Below, piece by piece: positions 27,334 to 35,744 of a DNA stretch of 64,000 nt. Origin of the DNA: Neoalteromonas flava (GTDB lineage Bacteria; Pseudomonadota; Gammaproteobacteria; Enterobacterales; Alteromonadaceae); the NCBI RefSeq assembly GCF_002807685.1, contig NZ_PEAX01000007.1, positions 88,733-152,732 on the forward strand, written 5' to 3'. Made by a program: the position numbers and the translations under genes. Below the pieces are notes generated by a model that saw only the letters and a program-made list of their open reading frames with translations, did not search any database and had not been told where the DNA came from. Each line of letters begins with the position of its first letter. Positions within the stretch are counted from its first letter, which is position 1.

Positions 27334-28131
27334 CTAGATGATGAAAACAAATTGATTATAAATAAACGAATCATTGTCAAAATTAAATTCATAGTTATGC
27401 GGACTGGTGGTGTTTAATTTCTCGCCGCGCTCAATTAAAAGCTTCATAACGTTTATGTATACATTCATCCATGTGCGCGGCACTTGCTCCTTCGCAACTA
27501 TCTCACAGACAAGTTGCTTGCACACTAAACTGTCAATTTGAACAGCACCAGAAGCAACATCCTGCTGAGTGTTAAATAACATATATAAGTCTTGCTGCAT
27601 TTGCATAGCCCATATTTCGTCATCAAGCTCGGATTGACGGGCATTCGATTCTGTCAGAAAAGGGTTCTCATTGATCACCTTGGTTGCAATAAAATCCCTC
27701 GCTTCTGTGTCCTTTAGATTTGAAATTAATTCAAACAGCTCTTCTTTACGGGCAGATTGCCATTCGCTAAAAACTTGGCTGTCATGATCGTCAATGCTTG
27801 CCGATTTCGAGTCAAGAGATGGCAAAGCAGTCTGGTTTTGCGGTATGGATGAACGAACAGGGTTGGGGCTACTATCTAGATCTGGAGCAGCTAAATTTGT
27901 TGCTGGAGAAGACTGAGTATTAGGAAGTTTTACTTTATTTTTCGAATCAACGTTACCAGCAGCGTTTATTGCAAGAGAAGTATCTTCATTTACCCTCTTA
28001 ATTTCTGTCAGTGGAGTATTGGTACCGAGTCCACCTGACATAGTCGAATCTGATGATGGTTTTATCTGAGACAAGCCATAGCCGACTAAAATACCAAAAA
28101 CAAATATCCCAATATTGCGCAATAGATTCAT
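27334..28131 (-). CDS. Uncharacterised membrane-anchored protein
   Basis: I do not recognise a family. The 265-residue product has an N-terminal membrane anchor (NIGIFVFGILVGYGLS, residues 5-20), a Ser/Asn/Pro-rich linker of about 100 residues and a helical domain (about 120-260). The domain contains an isolated Cys pair, VCKQLVCEI, near residue 205, which could form a disulfide in the periplasm. It lies alone between the tonB unit and the HD-GYP gene, on the same strand as both but with gaps over 100 bases. A palindrome CATGTACATG (28158-28167) lies 27 bases upstream of its start. Confidence 0.7.
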   Translation of the reverse strand: MNLLRNIGIFVFGILVGYGLSQIKPSSDSTMSGGLGTNTPLTEIKRVNEDTSLAINAAGNVDSKNKVKLPNTQSSPATNLAAPDLDSSPNPVRSSIPQNQTALPSLDSKSASIDDHDSQVFSEWQSARKEELFELISNLKDTEARDFIATKVINENPFLTESNARQSELDDEIWAMQMQQDLYMLFNTQQDVASGAVQIDSLVCKQLVCEIVAKEQVPRTWMNVYINVMKLLIERGEKLNTTSPHNYEFNFDNDSFIYNQFVFII

Positions 28132-28235
28132 TGCTTAAATTCCTTTTTAACTTAAAACATGTACATGAAAAGTATATTAATGATGCATTGGTTCAGGTTT
28201 TTGGGCAATAGACGTTGTAAAGCAACTAGCTAATG

Positions 28236-29456
28236 TTAAATAGCGATTTTATTTTCGAAGAAGTTTTTGAAGTCCAGTTTATAGTCACTGGCAAGTACTG
28301 CTTTTTCAATATCGAGGCGATATTCAATTTTCGACAAATTTATGTCTTTGGGGGCGAGATAATGCTTGCCGCGTAGTGAATAGAATACTTTTACAATAGG
28401 CTTAAGTGGGGCGTCTTCATTATGCTTAACCACCATTGCGATAGTCTCATCTGAAAGTTTTACCAGGCTACCGACTGGGTAAATACCAATACACTTAATA
28501 AATTTTTGGACAAGCTCCCGATCGTATTTGTGCGGGGTGTCTTTGAGTAAAATTTGCAGTGCTTTTTGACTCGGCATACCGGCTTTATAGCAACGGTCAG
28601 CGGTCAGCGCATCGTATACATCCACAATCGCGATCATACGACCATAAAAACTGATTTCATCATCACGCGCTCCCTCTGGGTAGCCATAGCCGTCCAATCG
28701 TTCGTGGTGTTCACCCACAGTTCTGATCATGCGCTCTGGAATGTCCATCTCTTGCAAGGCTTCAATCCCATAAACAACATGATCGCGCATGATGTTCATT
28801 TCTTGATCAGTAAGCCGACCTGGCTTGTGCAAAATCTTATCAGGTATGCGGATTTTACCGATATCATGTAAGAAACCTGACAAGGCTAACTCTTGCACTT
28901 CTTCTTCTTTGAGGCCGATATACTGGGCAAAATTCGCTAGCAGAATAGCTACGTTCAACGAATGCTCTAGCAAATAGTCGTCTTTTTCTCGAATCTTCGT
29001 TAAGCAAAGCAGGGCATTCGGATTTCGGTCGATAGAGCCAACCAGGTTCTTAGTAAATTCCTCAGGTACCGCGATATCCATCGGTAAACCCTTTGCTACA
29101 GAATTAAGTAGAACCTTTTGGACGGATTTACCTTTTTTATGCAGCTTGTTAGCAACAGCTACCTCGCGATCAAAGCTGACTTCACGCTTCTGCGTTACTT
29201 CTTCTTTTACTGGTTCTTCAACTTCCGTAGCTTCTGGCTCTTGTGGGCTTTCGGCTTCATCTGGAATAAATTGTTTGGATGGGTCGATAAGAACTGAGAG
29301 AACACCGCGCTTTTTCAATGAGGCGACAATGGCGCGTTTGGTGACTTTACCTCTGCTGGCCACCTGCAGATTGCCTTTTTGCTCGGCAATACTATCAACA
29401 AACATACCTGGTTTCAGGTCGTTGATTGAGATTTTGGTAAGCTTGGTGTCAGACAT
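28236..29456 (-). CDS. HD-GYP domain cyclic-di-GMP phosphodiesterase
   Basis: A 406-residue protein: an N-terminal DUF3391 domain (residues 5-130, INDLKPGMFV) and a C-terminal HD-GYP domain (about 150-345). Catalytic landmarks are intact: GFLHDIGKIRIPD (HD), the HH of GEHHERLDGYGYPEG (with the GYP triplet GYGYP) and DVYDALTADRCYK. Proteins with these motifs cleave cyclic di-GMP and so favour motility over biofilm. There is no signal peptide; it should be cytoplasmic. It appears monocistronic. Confidence 0.93.
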   Translation of the reverse strand: MSDTKLTKISINDLKPGMFVDSIAEQKGNLQVASRGKVTKRAIVASLKKRGVLSVLIDPSKQFIPDEAESPQEPEATEVEEPVKEEVTQKREVSFDREVAVANKLHKKGKSVQKVLLNSVAKGLPMDIAVPEEFTKNLVGSIDRNPNALLCLTKIREKDDYLLEHSLNVAILLANFAQYIGLKEEEVQELALSGFLHDIGKIRIPDKILHKPGRLTDQEMNIMRDHVVYGIEALQEMDIPERMIRTVGEHHERLDGYGYPEGARDDEISFYGRMIAIVDVYDALTADRCYKAGMPSQKALQILLKDTPHKYDRELVQKFIKCIGIYPVGSLVKLSDETIAMVVKHNEDAPLKPIVKVFYSLRGKHYLAPKDINLSKIEYRLDIEKAVLASDYKLDFKNFFENKIAI

Positions 29457-29543
29457 CGGGTTGTTAATACTGGGTAATATGTTGAAGGTAAATCAAACTG
29501 CACGATGAAACAAGTAATTGCATGTTAAAAGTCATTGAGGTGA

Positions 29544-29885
29544 CTAAAAATCCAGCTCATACAACAAGGTGGTCAGTGCTGGTTGCCACTGAAATTGGTC
29601 TAACTTAACGCGAAAGTTAGTCACCATTATGTCTTCTGCAAGCAGCGCATCGCGTTGGCGTAAAGCAAAGTCACTGTGCTTGTCAAAGGCAATCTTGCCG
29701 TCACTGCGTAATACTCGATACCATGGTAGTTGCATCGCTTTTGGTGCCGCCCCTAATGCCTTTGAGGTTAGCCTGGCACGCCCAGGCAAACCGGCAAGGT
29801 CGGCGACTTGCCCATAGGTGGCCACACGCCCAACGGGTATCAGCTTGACCACTTGCCAAATTCGCTGCATAGATTCTGTTGCCAT
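29544..29885 (-). CDS. Alkyltransferase-like (ATL) DNA repair protein
   Basis: A 113-residue protein homologous to the DNA-binding domain of O6-alkylguanine-DNA alkyltransferase (VGRVATYGQVADLAGLPGRAR, residues 18-38). The active-site motif is PWYRV instead of PCHRV: Trp replaces the acceptor Cys, which defines the ATL group. ATL proteins bind O6-alkylguanine without repairing it and hand the lesion to nucleotide excision repair. Short length and absence of the N-terminal domain fit. It lies between the HD-GYP gene and a divergent lactonase-like gene. Confidence 0.92.
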   Translation of the reverse strand: MATESMQRIWQVVKLIPVGRVATYGQVADLAGLPGRARLTSKALGAAPKAMQLPWYRVLRSDGKIAFDKHSDFALRQRDALLAEDIMVTNFRVKLDQFQWQPALTTLLYELDF

Positions 29886-30019
29886 ATATTTAAAACTTCG
29901 CTACTTCTTCGCGCTTTTAGATCAGAAAGTGTATAACTTTAGTGCAGCATAGCGCGAGAATATGGGCGATAAAGTTTTTATTGCTTACGCTCATTGACTA
30001 GTCGGAATAAGAGAATTGC

Positions 30020-31111
30020 ATGAAGAAAAGGTTTCAGCTTTTTGCTGGTATTGTTCTGGTCATTGCAGCATGGGTATGGATTACTTCATCCCCAATCGAC
30101 GCTGTACAGTGGGAACCATCGGGCGCGGAAGTCCGTGCAGCAGCAACCATTAGTATTGAACCAGAAAATTTAACCCTCTTATCCATGCAGGACAGTTTTG
30201 GCCCAGAAGATCTGACGGTTGACGCTTTTGGCTCACTTTACGCATCTTCAGCCAACGGCTTTCTTGTTAAAAAGTCTTCGCAGCAAACTCAGTTCACAGC
30301 ATGGTGTGCAACTAATGGTTTTCCGCTTGGCTTACGCTTCGATGGACATGGAAATTTAATCGTGGCTGATGCTATGCATGGTTTACTGAGCATAGCATCG
30401 GATTGTGAGGTTACAGTTCTAGTGGATACATACCAAGGCGTCCGCTTGGGGTTCGTTGATGCTGTTGCGATTGCTCAAAACGGCACAATCTATTTCACTG
30501 ACGCGAGCGCAAAATTTACCCCGCGAGTGTATACCAATCCTACGGTCGCAAGTCATTTGGATTTACTAGAGCATGGTGGACATGGGCGAGTTTTTGCGTA
30601 CACACCCGATGTTCGCAGCCTTGAGCTTTTGGCCACAGGCTTACAATTTGCTAATGGAATTGTGGTAAGTCACGATCAAAAGTCACTCTTGGTTAACGAA
30701 ACGGGGAACTATCGGATACTAAAGATCCCTTTGAGTGGACATAACAAGGGTAAGGCAGAAGTACTGGTTGATAACTTGCCGGGGTTCCCCGATAACTTAT
30801 CGCTGGCCAGTGATGGCGGCTACTGGGTAGGTCTTGCCGCGCCACGCTCAGCACTTCTTGACGCGCTTGCAACCTGGCCCAGAGTTAGGAACTTAATTGC
30901 CACATTACCGCTCTTCATGCAGCCGCAACCCGCAAGCAAGGGACACCTCTTAAAGGTTAACCAGCATGGTATGGTAGTGCTTAGTATAGTTGAGCCAAAC
31001 AGTAAGTTAGCACTTACAACTGGCGTGTTTGAGTACAAGCAAGACTTATACATAACCAGTTTAACGGAACCTCATGTCGCGGTGATTAACAGCGCCACTA
31101 TTAGTCTTTAA
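30020..31111 (+). CDS. SMP-30/strictosidine-synthase-like beta-propeller protein
   Basis: A 363-residue protein with an N-terminal signal anchor (residues 6-24) and a six-bladed propeller: GPEDLTVDAFGSLYAS near residue 70, GFVDAVAIAQNGTIYFTDAS near residue 145, TGLQFANGIVVS near residue 210 and GFPDNLSLASDGGYWVG near residue 255. These are blade motifs of the strictosidine synthase/paraoxonase-like (YvrE/SMP-30) families. Bacterial members are usually lactonases or esterases of the periplasm or membrane; the substrate is unknown. GAGAA precedes the ATG. Its 3' end overlaps the next, convergent gene by 11 bases. Confidence 0.85.
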   Translation: MKKRFQLFAGIVLVIAAWVWITSSPIDAVQWEPSGAEVRAAATISIEPENLTLLSMQDSFGPEDLTVDAFGSLYASSANGFLVKKSSQQTQFTAWCATNGFPLGLRFDGHGNLIVADAMHGLLSIASDCEVTVLVDTYQGVRLGFVDAVAIAQNGTIYFTDASAKFTPRVYTNPTVASHLDLLEHGGHGRVFAYTPDVRSLELLATGLQFANGIVVSHDQKSLLVNETGNYRILKIPLSGHNKGKAEVLVDNLPGFPDNLSLASDGGYWVGLAAPRSALLDALATWPRVRNLIATLPLFMQPQPASKGHLLKVNQHGMVVLSIVEPNSKLALTTGVFEYKQDLYITSLTEPHVAVINSATISL

Positions 31112-31487
31112 TTGAGCTGCGCCAATCACGGTAAACCGCATCTAACAGTGCGTAAACCTTGGTGCGCTCATGAGCACGCCTTTTTCTGATCCGGACACAG
31201 GCCTGTCCACAGTCAAAGTGCTCTGATAACTCGCCGGTCGGGTCAACTCGGTTTACATTACCAACATATAAACTGACATAATTTTTTTGCGCGTTGATGC
31301 AACACATGCTTTGGTTTTCAGCAGAAGAATTCGCGTAGCCCACTGCGAGCATTTTATATTGAATGAAGCACTCTATAGAGGAGTCGAGTTCTGTTACATA
31401 GTTGATGACATCGTTGATAAGGGCATTTTGCCATTCAACCGTAAGGCTAGTCATAAATGCTTGAGCGTTTGCGATGTCGTGCTGCAT
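31101..31487 (-). CDS. DUF1801/YdhG-like protein
   Basis: A 128-residue protein from ATG 31487; a TTG at 31508 is less likely, having no ribosome-binding site. The pattern YKMLAVGY, a Cys pair, NYVSLYVGNV and CGQACVRIRK resembles the DUF1801 fold (YdhG-like, a small domain with a frataxin-like topology), although the fit is not strong. It lies downstream of the HAD phosphatase gene on the same strand (33 bases from its stop). The role is unknown. Confidence 0.6.
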   Translation of the reverse strand: MQHDIANAQAFMTSLTVEWQNALINDVINYVTELDSSIECFIQYKMLAVGYANSSAENQSMCCINAQKNYVSLYVGNVNRVDPTGELSEHFDCGQACVRIRKRRAHERTKVYALLDAVYRDWRSSIKD

Positions 31488-31519
31488 GGTCTCTACGTCA
31501 TTAATCAAATTATTTATTA

Positions 31520-32038
31520 TTAGTCTAGCCCAAAGGTTGAATATAAAAATTGCATTCCCGCATTCTGCGCGGCCTGTTCATCATAAATGTAATCCCCTAC
31601 ATACACGATTTCGCAGGGAGCAAGACCCCAATACTCGGCGATCATCAACAGGGCATCGGGTTTTGGTTTGGCGGGTGCATCTTCGCGAGTTAATACCAAT
31701 TGAATAGGGATCCTGTTGCGCTGCAATTTGAGTTCAGTAGCTTGACGGCAATTCCTTGTCACTATAGCCATTGGCGTATTTCGGCTGGCTAGCTCGGTAA
31801 TACAAGTTTTGGCGCCGCTTAGCCAATTCGAATGCTCGGCATCTGCGAGTTCGTGAGCGAGGATCTCAGCTTCCGCTGCGAGGCGCAAAGCTTTGGGTAG
31901 TGCATCGGTATATTGGAGCAGGTCTTCGTTTTGAGGGCAGCCGATGGCACGCCGAATTGCAGCGAAGTCCAAGGTTGACTCAACTAGAGTGCCATCAAGA
32001 TCAAAAATTACGGCTTTAGCAGTATATAACTCGAGCAT
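31520..32038 (-). CDS. HAD-superfamily hydrolase, phosphoglycolate-phosphatase-like
   Basis: A 172-residue phosphatase-like protein, short for the Gph family (usually 210-230) because the cap domain is reduced. Motif I is VIFDLDGTLVEST (residues 10-22), motif II is IVTRNCR near residue 94, motif III Lys lies in PAKPKPDALL near residue 123, and motif IV is IVYVGDYIYDEQAA near residue 143. All catalytic residues are present. The substrate is unclear. Its start is only 8 bases from the LexA box that serves yebG, so it may also be damage-inducible. Confidence 0.85.
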   Translation of the reverse strand: MLELYTAKAVIFDLDGTLVESTLDFAAIRRAIGCPQNEDLLQYTDALPKALRLAAEAEILAHELADAEHSNWLSGAKTCITELASRNTPMAIVTRNCRQATELKLQRNRIPIQLVLTREDAPAKPKPDALLMIAEYWGLAPCEIVYVGDYIYDEQAAQNAGMQFLYSTFGLD

Positions 32039-32045
32039 AAAATAA

Positions 32046-32061
32046 CTGTTTATTTATACAG
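32046..32061. promoter_or_regulatory. LexA (SOS) box
   Basis: CTGTTTATTTATACAG is a perfect CTGT-N8-ACAG, the gammaproteobacterial LexA site, with AT-rich centre and flanking A/T at the outer positions. It lies 52 bases before the yebG start and 8 bases before the start of the divergent HAD gene. yebG is a known SOS gene in E. coli, so the site makes sense. Confidence 0.9.
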
Positions 32062-32112
32062 TGTAATTGTGTAGCCTGTATGTTCACGTCATCAAAACGT
32101 AAGGACTATAAC

Positions 32113-32406
32113 ATGGCAATCACAATTCAATACGTCGTATCGTATAAAGGGGTTGAAAAATTGGTTACAACAGACAAAAAGGCGGCAGATCAATACGATA
32201 AGATGCTTGATATTGCTGACAATTTACAAACTTATTTAAGCGCCAAAATGCCTGCTTTAGAAGAACAGACGATTGAAGAACTTGCGTTTACTCTAGCCCA
32301 AGAGAAGGTTTCGATTACTAAGCTATTAAAAGGAACTGATGCAGCTCAAGTATTGGATAAAGACAGCGCGCAAGTGCTACCAATGGATAAAGCGGCAAAT
32401 GCTTAA
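32113..32406 (+). CDS. yebG: SOS-induced protein YebG
   Basis: A 97-residue protein of the YebG family: MAITIQYVVSYKGVEKLVTT is the conserved N-terminus, followed by KKAADQYDKMLDIADNL near residue 25. YebG is a small, DNA-damage-inducible protein without a settled function; the E. coli gene is under LexA control. The start at 32113 has TAAGGAC ahead of it. The LexA box at 32046-32061 strongly supports the identification and the regulation. Confidence 0.93.
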   Translation: MAITIQYVVSYKGVEKLVTTDKKAADQYDKMLDIADNLQTYLSAKMPALEEQTIEELAFTLAQEKVSITKLLKGTDAAQVLDKDSAQVLPMDKAANA

Positions 32407-32412
32407 TACAGA

Positions 32413-34362
32413 CTAGGAGGTAGCTGCTTTGATCTGTTTTACCGGAAATTCAATGAACAGAGTTAATCCGTCGCCAGGCTCACAATAGCAGTTGATGCTA
32501 CCACCCAGTCGTTGGGTAGCTAAATTGTAAACGATGCTCAGACCAAGGCCGCTGCCACCCGTTTGGCGACTGGTCGTAAAAAACGGATCAAAGAGTTTGG
32601 GTAATGCTTTTGCAGGAACGCCTCTCCCATTGTCTTTAAAGGTCAGTTCTAAGTGCGCTTGTGCAGTTACCGCAAACTCAATACTGATTTTTTTGCTAGC
32701 TTGAGAGTATTCAGCAAAGCCGTGCTTGATAGCGTTAAGCACAAGATTCGTGAGAATTTGACTAAATGCCCCAGGGTAGGTTTCAACATTTATTTGTGGG
32801 TCACCGGATACCTCCACAGAGACCTCTTGTCTTTCTAATTCTTTGTGTAGACTCCTCAGCACCAACTCAATGTACTCATTAATGTTTATTACCCTCTGTT
32901 GTTCACTCGATTGGTCAACTGAAACCGCTTTAAAGCTTTGAATAAGATCCGCTGCTCGCTCGGTGTTCTTGCTCAAGATTTCCATACAATTATTGGCTTG
33001 TTCGATGAATTCTGTAAGTACCGAGCGCGAGAGTTGATTATTATCATACGCGTATTTTAGCGCTTGGAGCCTCTCATCAAGGATGCTAGTTGCTGTAACG
33101 CAAACCCCAATTGGTGTGTTGACCTCATGTGCAACGCCGGCGACTAAGACCCCAATTTGTGACATTTTCTCTGATTCCACCAATTGATTCTGGGTGCGGA
33201 TCAATTCGCGATTGATTTTCTTCACTTCGGCCAAGGCATTTTCCAACGCTTCCGTGCGTAGCGTAACTTTCGCTTCTAGATCTTCTTGATAATCGCGTAT
33301 GTTAAGTGCCATATCGGAGAGTAGGGCTGTAACATTCTTAAACTCTCTAAAAGGAAGTTCGTCTTGATGATAGCTTAGATTCCCATCATGGAAGGCCTGA
33401 ACCATATCATTTAACTTTTCTAATGGTTTAAGTTCTAGCCTAACAAACAAATAGCCAAGTGCGACGAAGAGTACGACGATAGCACCAGCGTACAGAGCAA
33501 ATCTAGCAGTGAGCGCATCTACTGCAGCAAGTGCTTCGCGTTCTTCCACAAAAAAATCTGCACTGATGGCAATATCGGTGCTGGCAATTCGAAAGCCGGC
33601 CGAGCTGGCTATTATGCCCTCGCGAGCGAAACCTTGTTGGAATGTTAATGGATGTCCATCGATAGATACATTGGCCAGTTGTAAACTTCCACTGCGCTGG
33701 TATACCAACTTAACAATATCTTCAGCCAAAATGAATGCGATAACATGCCCCGTATAGGTAGAACGGGAATCTAATCGTTCAGTCTCGCTAAGGAATAGTG
33801 GGATAGACAGTAGTAATATATGCCCTGATAACTCGCCAGCAATGGGAATATTGCGCGTAGTGTCAAACAACAATTCAGCTAAAGCATGGTCGGTAATAAA
33901 TTGACTTTTCACAACCGAAACTCGAGTAAAGACTTCGGTATTGACGTGCTGCTTAATAGTGGAGGCATCAATAATTAAAGCAACTTCGGGCGCAGCTTCC
34001 GCGACTTGCCCTGATTCATCAAAGAGAATGGTGGCGGCAACAAAACTATGCTCCATTACAAAGTCGTTGAGGGTATTTGCAGCGCTATACCCGAATAAGC
34101 CTGACTGACCTGCCAACGCCATGTTCTTATCTCTGGCAATCTGGGTTAATGCAGTGGTCGCCTTTTCGAGAGCAAACTCAGTGTTATTCATCGTATTAGC
34201 CGCAATGGCTGTTTGTTTATCTAATTGCTGTTCAACTTGAATGCTCCGGAAGCTTGAAATAAAAAACACGCTCAGGATCAGCAAGGGAAGAAGAGCACAG
34301 AGGACGAACTGGGCAATTAGTGTGGTGCGCAAGGATAGCGTCGGACGCGCTTTTACGTTCAC
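32413..34362 (-). CDS. Sensor histidine kinase with periplasmic domain
   Basis: A 649-residue sensor kinase. The N-terminal membrane helix (about residues 17-35) and a second helix (about 285-308) enclose a 250-residue periplasmic sensing domain, probably of the Cache type. A HAMP-like linker, a coiled coil (about 365-400), the H-box GVAHEVNTPIG (about residue 407) and an ATPase domain with NAIKHGF, DNGRGVP and GGSGLGLSIV follow. It starts with GTG at 34362, overlapping the stop of the binding-protein gene (GTGA), with GGAGG ahead of it. No receiver domain is fused and no cognate response regulator lies next to it. Confidence 0.93.
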   Translation of the reverse strand: MNVKARPTLSLRTTLIAQFVLCALLPLLILSVFFISSFRSIQVEQQLDKQTAIAANTMNNTEFALEKATTALTQIARDKNMALAGQSGLFGYSAANTLNDFVMEHSFVAATILFDESGQVAEAAPEVALIIDASTIKQHVNTEVFTRVSVVKSQFITDHALAELLFDTTRNIPIAGELSGHILLLSIPLFLSETERLDSRSTYTGHVIAFILAEDIVKLVYQRSGSLQLANVSIDGHPLTFQQGFAREGIIASSAGFRIASTDIAISADFFVEEREALAAVDALTARFALYAGAIVVLFVALGYLFVRLELKPLEKLNDMVQAFHDGNLSYHQDELPFREFKNVTALLSDMALNIRDYQEDLEAKVTLRTEALENALAEVKKINRELIRTQNQLVESEKMSQIGVLVAGVAHEVNTPIGVCVTATSILDERLQALKYAYDNNQLSRSVLTEFIEQANNCMEILSKNTERAADLIQSFKAVSVDQSSEQQRVININEYIELVLRSLHKELERQEVSVEVSGDPQINVETYPGAFSQILTNLVLNAIKHGFAEYSQASKKISIEFAVTAQAHLELTFKDNGRGVPAKALPKLFDPFFTTSRQTGGSGLGLSIVYNLATQRLGGSINCYCEPGDGLTLFIEFPVKQIKAATS

Positions 34363-35564
34363 TGTATCGCCTCCAATTGACGTTGGTTCTTGCGCGCGAC
34401 TTGTTGCATGTACTCGGCGGTTTGTTGCGGATCAAGTACGCCAGATTGATGTAATTTTAACCCTTTGCGCAGTGCGCTCCAGATAGAAACAAATGCAGTA
34501 TCTGCTGGCATATTGCGGTTCTGTTTACTCAGCTCTTCTTGTATCACGAACCAATCAGCGATATCTGGCGGTGCGCTCTCATTCGCAATAATCGATCGCA
34601 TTAGGGTCGCATTGCTGAGATATTTTTGGATTTGTTGGCTGCGTAGATAGTGGGCAATTTTACGGATTGCTACTTGATTAGGGCCATTCCAGCTATTGTT
34701 AGGGAAAACCATGACTACCAGCGAGCTTAACGCGTGCATCTCTGTGCCTTGATAGCTAGGTAATCCAGTAATGCCAAGATCAGTACCTAGTTTATCAACC
34801 GCTTCCCGCAATGCCCAGGTACCATTGATTGCATAAGCTACCTCTCCTTGATAAAAGTCCTTAGAAACACAGTCATAACCACAACTCGGATCTATGATAC
34901 CTTCGTTCCCAAGCTCTTTATAAAAGCTGAGCGCTTTTTGCATAGCCATGCTGTCCAAGTTAGGACTACCATTACTAGCCAGCGAACCACCGAATAAGCT
35001 AACAAAATGGGCAAACCAGTAGGCCTCCTCAAACAGCACACCTACCGGCAAAATGTTCTGTTCTGCAAAGGAGGTAGCCTGTGCCACAATCGTTTCCCAA
35101 CTCTGCGCCGGTTCAGGCACAAGTGCTTTGTTATAAAACAACAATAGCCGATTTGAACGCAATAACGGTAGTCCAAAGTATTGCTTATTAAATCGTAAAG
35201 CCGCTTTTTCGTGCTCACTGAGTTGGTCATTGACAAGTTCTGGCGGTATTGAAGATAGCCGCATGGGACGCGCATACACCGTGTTGTCAGAAGTCAAAAT
35301 AACGATATCTGGTGCTTTACCCGAACTCACAGTTTTAATAATTGACGTTTTAAGATCTTCATTTGGAACACTAACCACATTGATCAGGGTGGCTGGATCA
35401 AGTTGTGAGTACTGGTTAGCAATTTTTTTCAGGGGCTGCTCTAGTTGTGGAGATGCAATCCATAAATTGATATTAGCGCGTTCTCGGCTAATAGATTGCG
35501 CAGCAGAATTTAATGGCAGCATTAGCATACACAGATAGCTGAGCACTGTAACTAGTTGCGCCAT
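34359..35564 (-). CDS. Periplasmic solute-binding protein coupled to the sensor kinase
   Basis: A 401-residue ABC-type binding protein (SBP_bac_1 family). I chose the ATG at 35564 because it gives a good signal peptide (MAQLVTVLSYLCMLML, cut near SAAQS). The mature part shows SSGKAPDIVILTSD near residue 80, FGLPLLRSNRLLLFYNK near residue 125 and GEVAYAINGTWALREA near residue 245, all typical of sugar-binding family 1. No permease or ATPase gene is adjacent; instead the gene is translationally coupled to a histidine kinase. I infer a role in ligand sensing, as in other binding-protein/sensor pairs, rather than in transport. Confidence 0.85.
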   Translation of the reverse strand: MAQLVTVLSYLCMLMLPLNSAAQSISRERANINLWIASPQLEQPLKKIANQYSQLDPATLINVVSVPNEDLKTSIIKTVSSGKAPDIVILTSDNTVYARPMRLSSIPPELVNDQLSEHEKAALRFNKQYFGLPLLRSNRLLLFYNKALVPEPAQSWETIVAQATSFAEQNILPVGVLFEEAYWFAHFVSLFGGSLASNGSPNLDSMAMQKALSFYKELGNEGIIDPSCGYDCVSKDFYQGEVAYAINGTWALREAVDKLGTDLGITGLPSYQGTEMHALSSLVVMVFPNNSWNGPNQVAIRKIAHYLRSQQIQKYLSNATLMRSIIANESAPPDIADWFVIQEELSKQNRNMPADTAFVSIWSALRKGLKLHQSGVLDPQQTAEYMQQVARKNQRQLEAIQ

Positions 35565-35685
35565 ATTTGCCCATCGTTTCGAGTAATACTTTGAGTATAA
35601 ACCAATTCTTGGACAAGCTTCCAACTCTACTGCAGATCTCTTAATCAGTGGGCAAAGCCAGTCACTGCGAGTATTGTTTGGACAA

Positions 35686-35722
35686 ATAAAAAAGCCTGTC
35701 TGATCACCATCAGACAGGCTTT
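35686..35722 (-). terminator. Rho-independent terminator of the tyrosine-catabolism operon
   Basis: AAGCCTGTCTGAT (35692-35704) and ATCAGACAGGCTT (35709-35721) make a perfect 13-bp stem over a 4-base loop. On the reverse strand it is followed by a T-run (35686-35693), so it terminates transcription leaving the FAH-family gene. Confidence 0.93.
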
Positions 35723-35744
35723 ATGAGAGTTCTTAACCGCCCTT

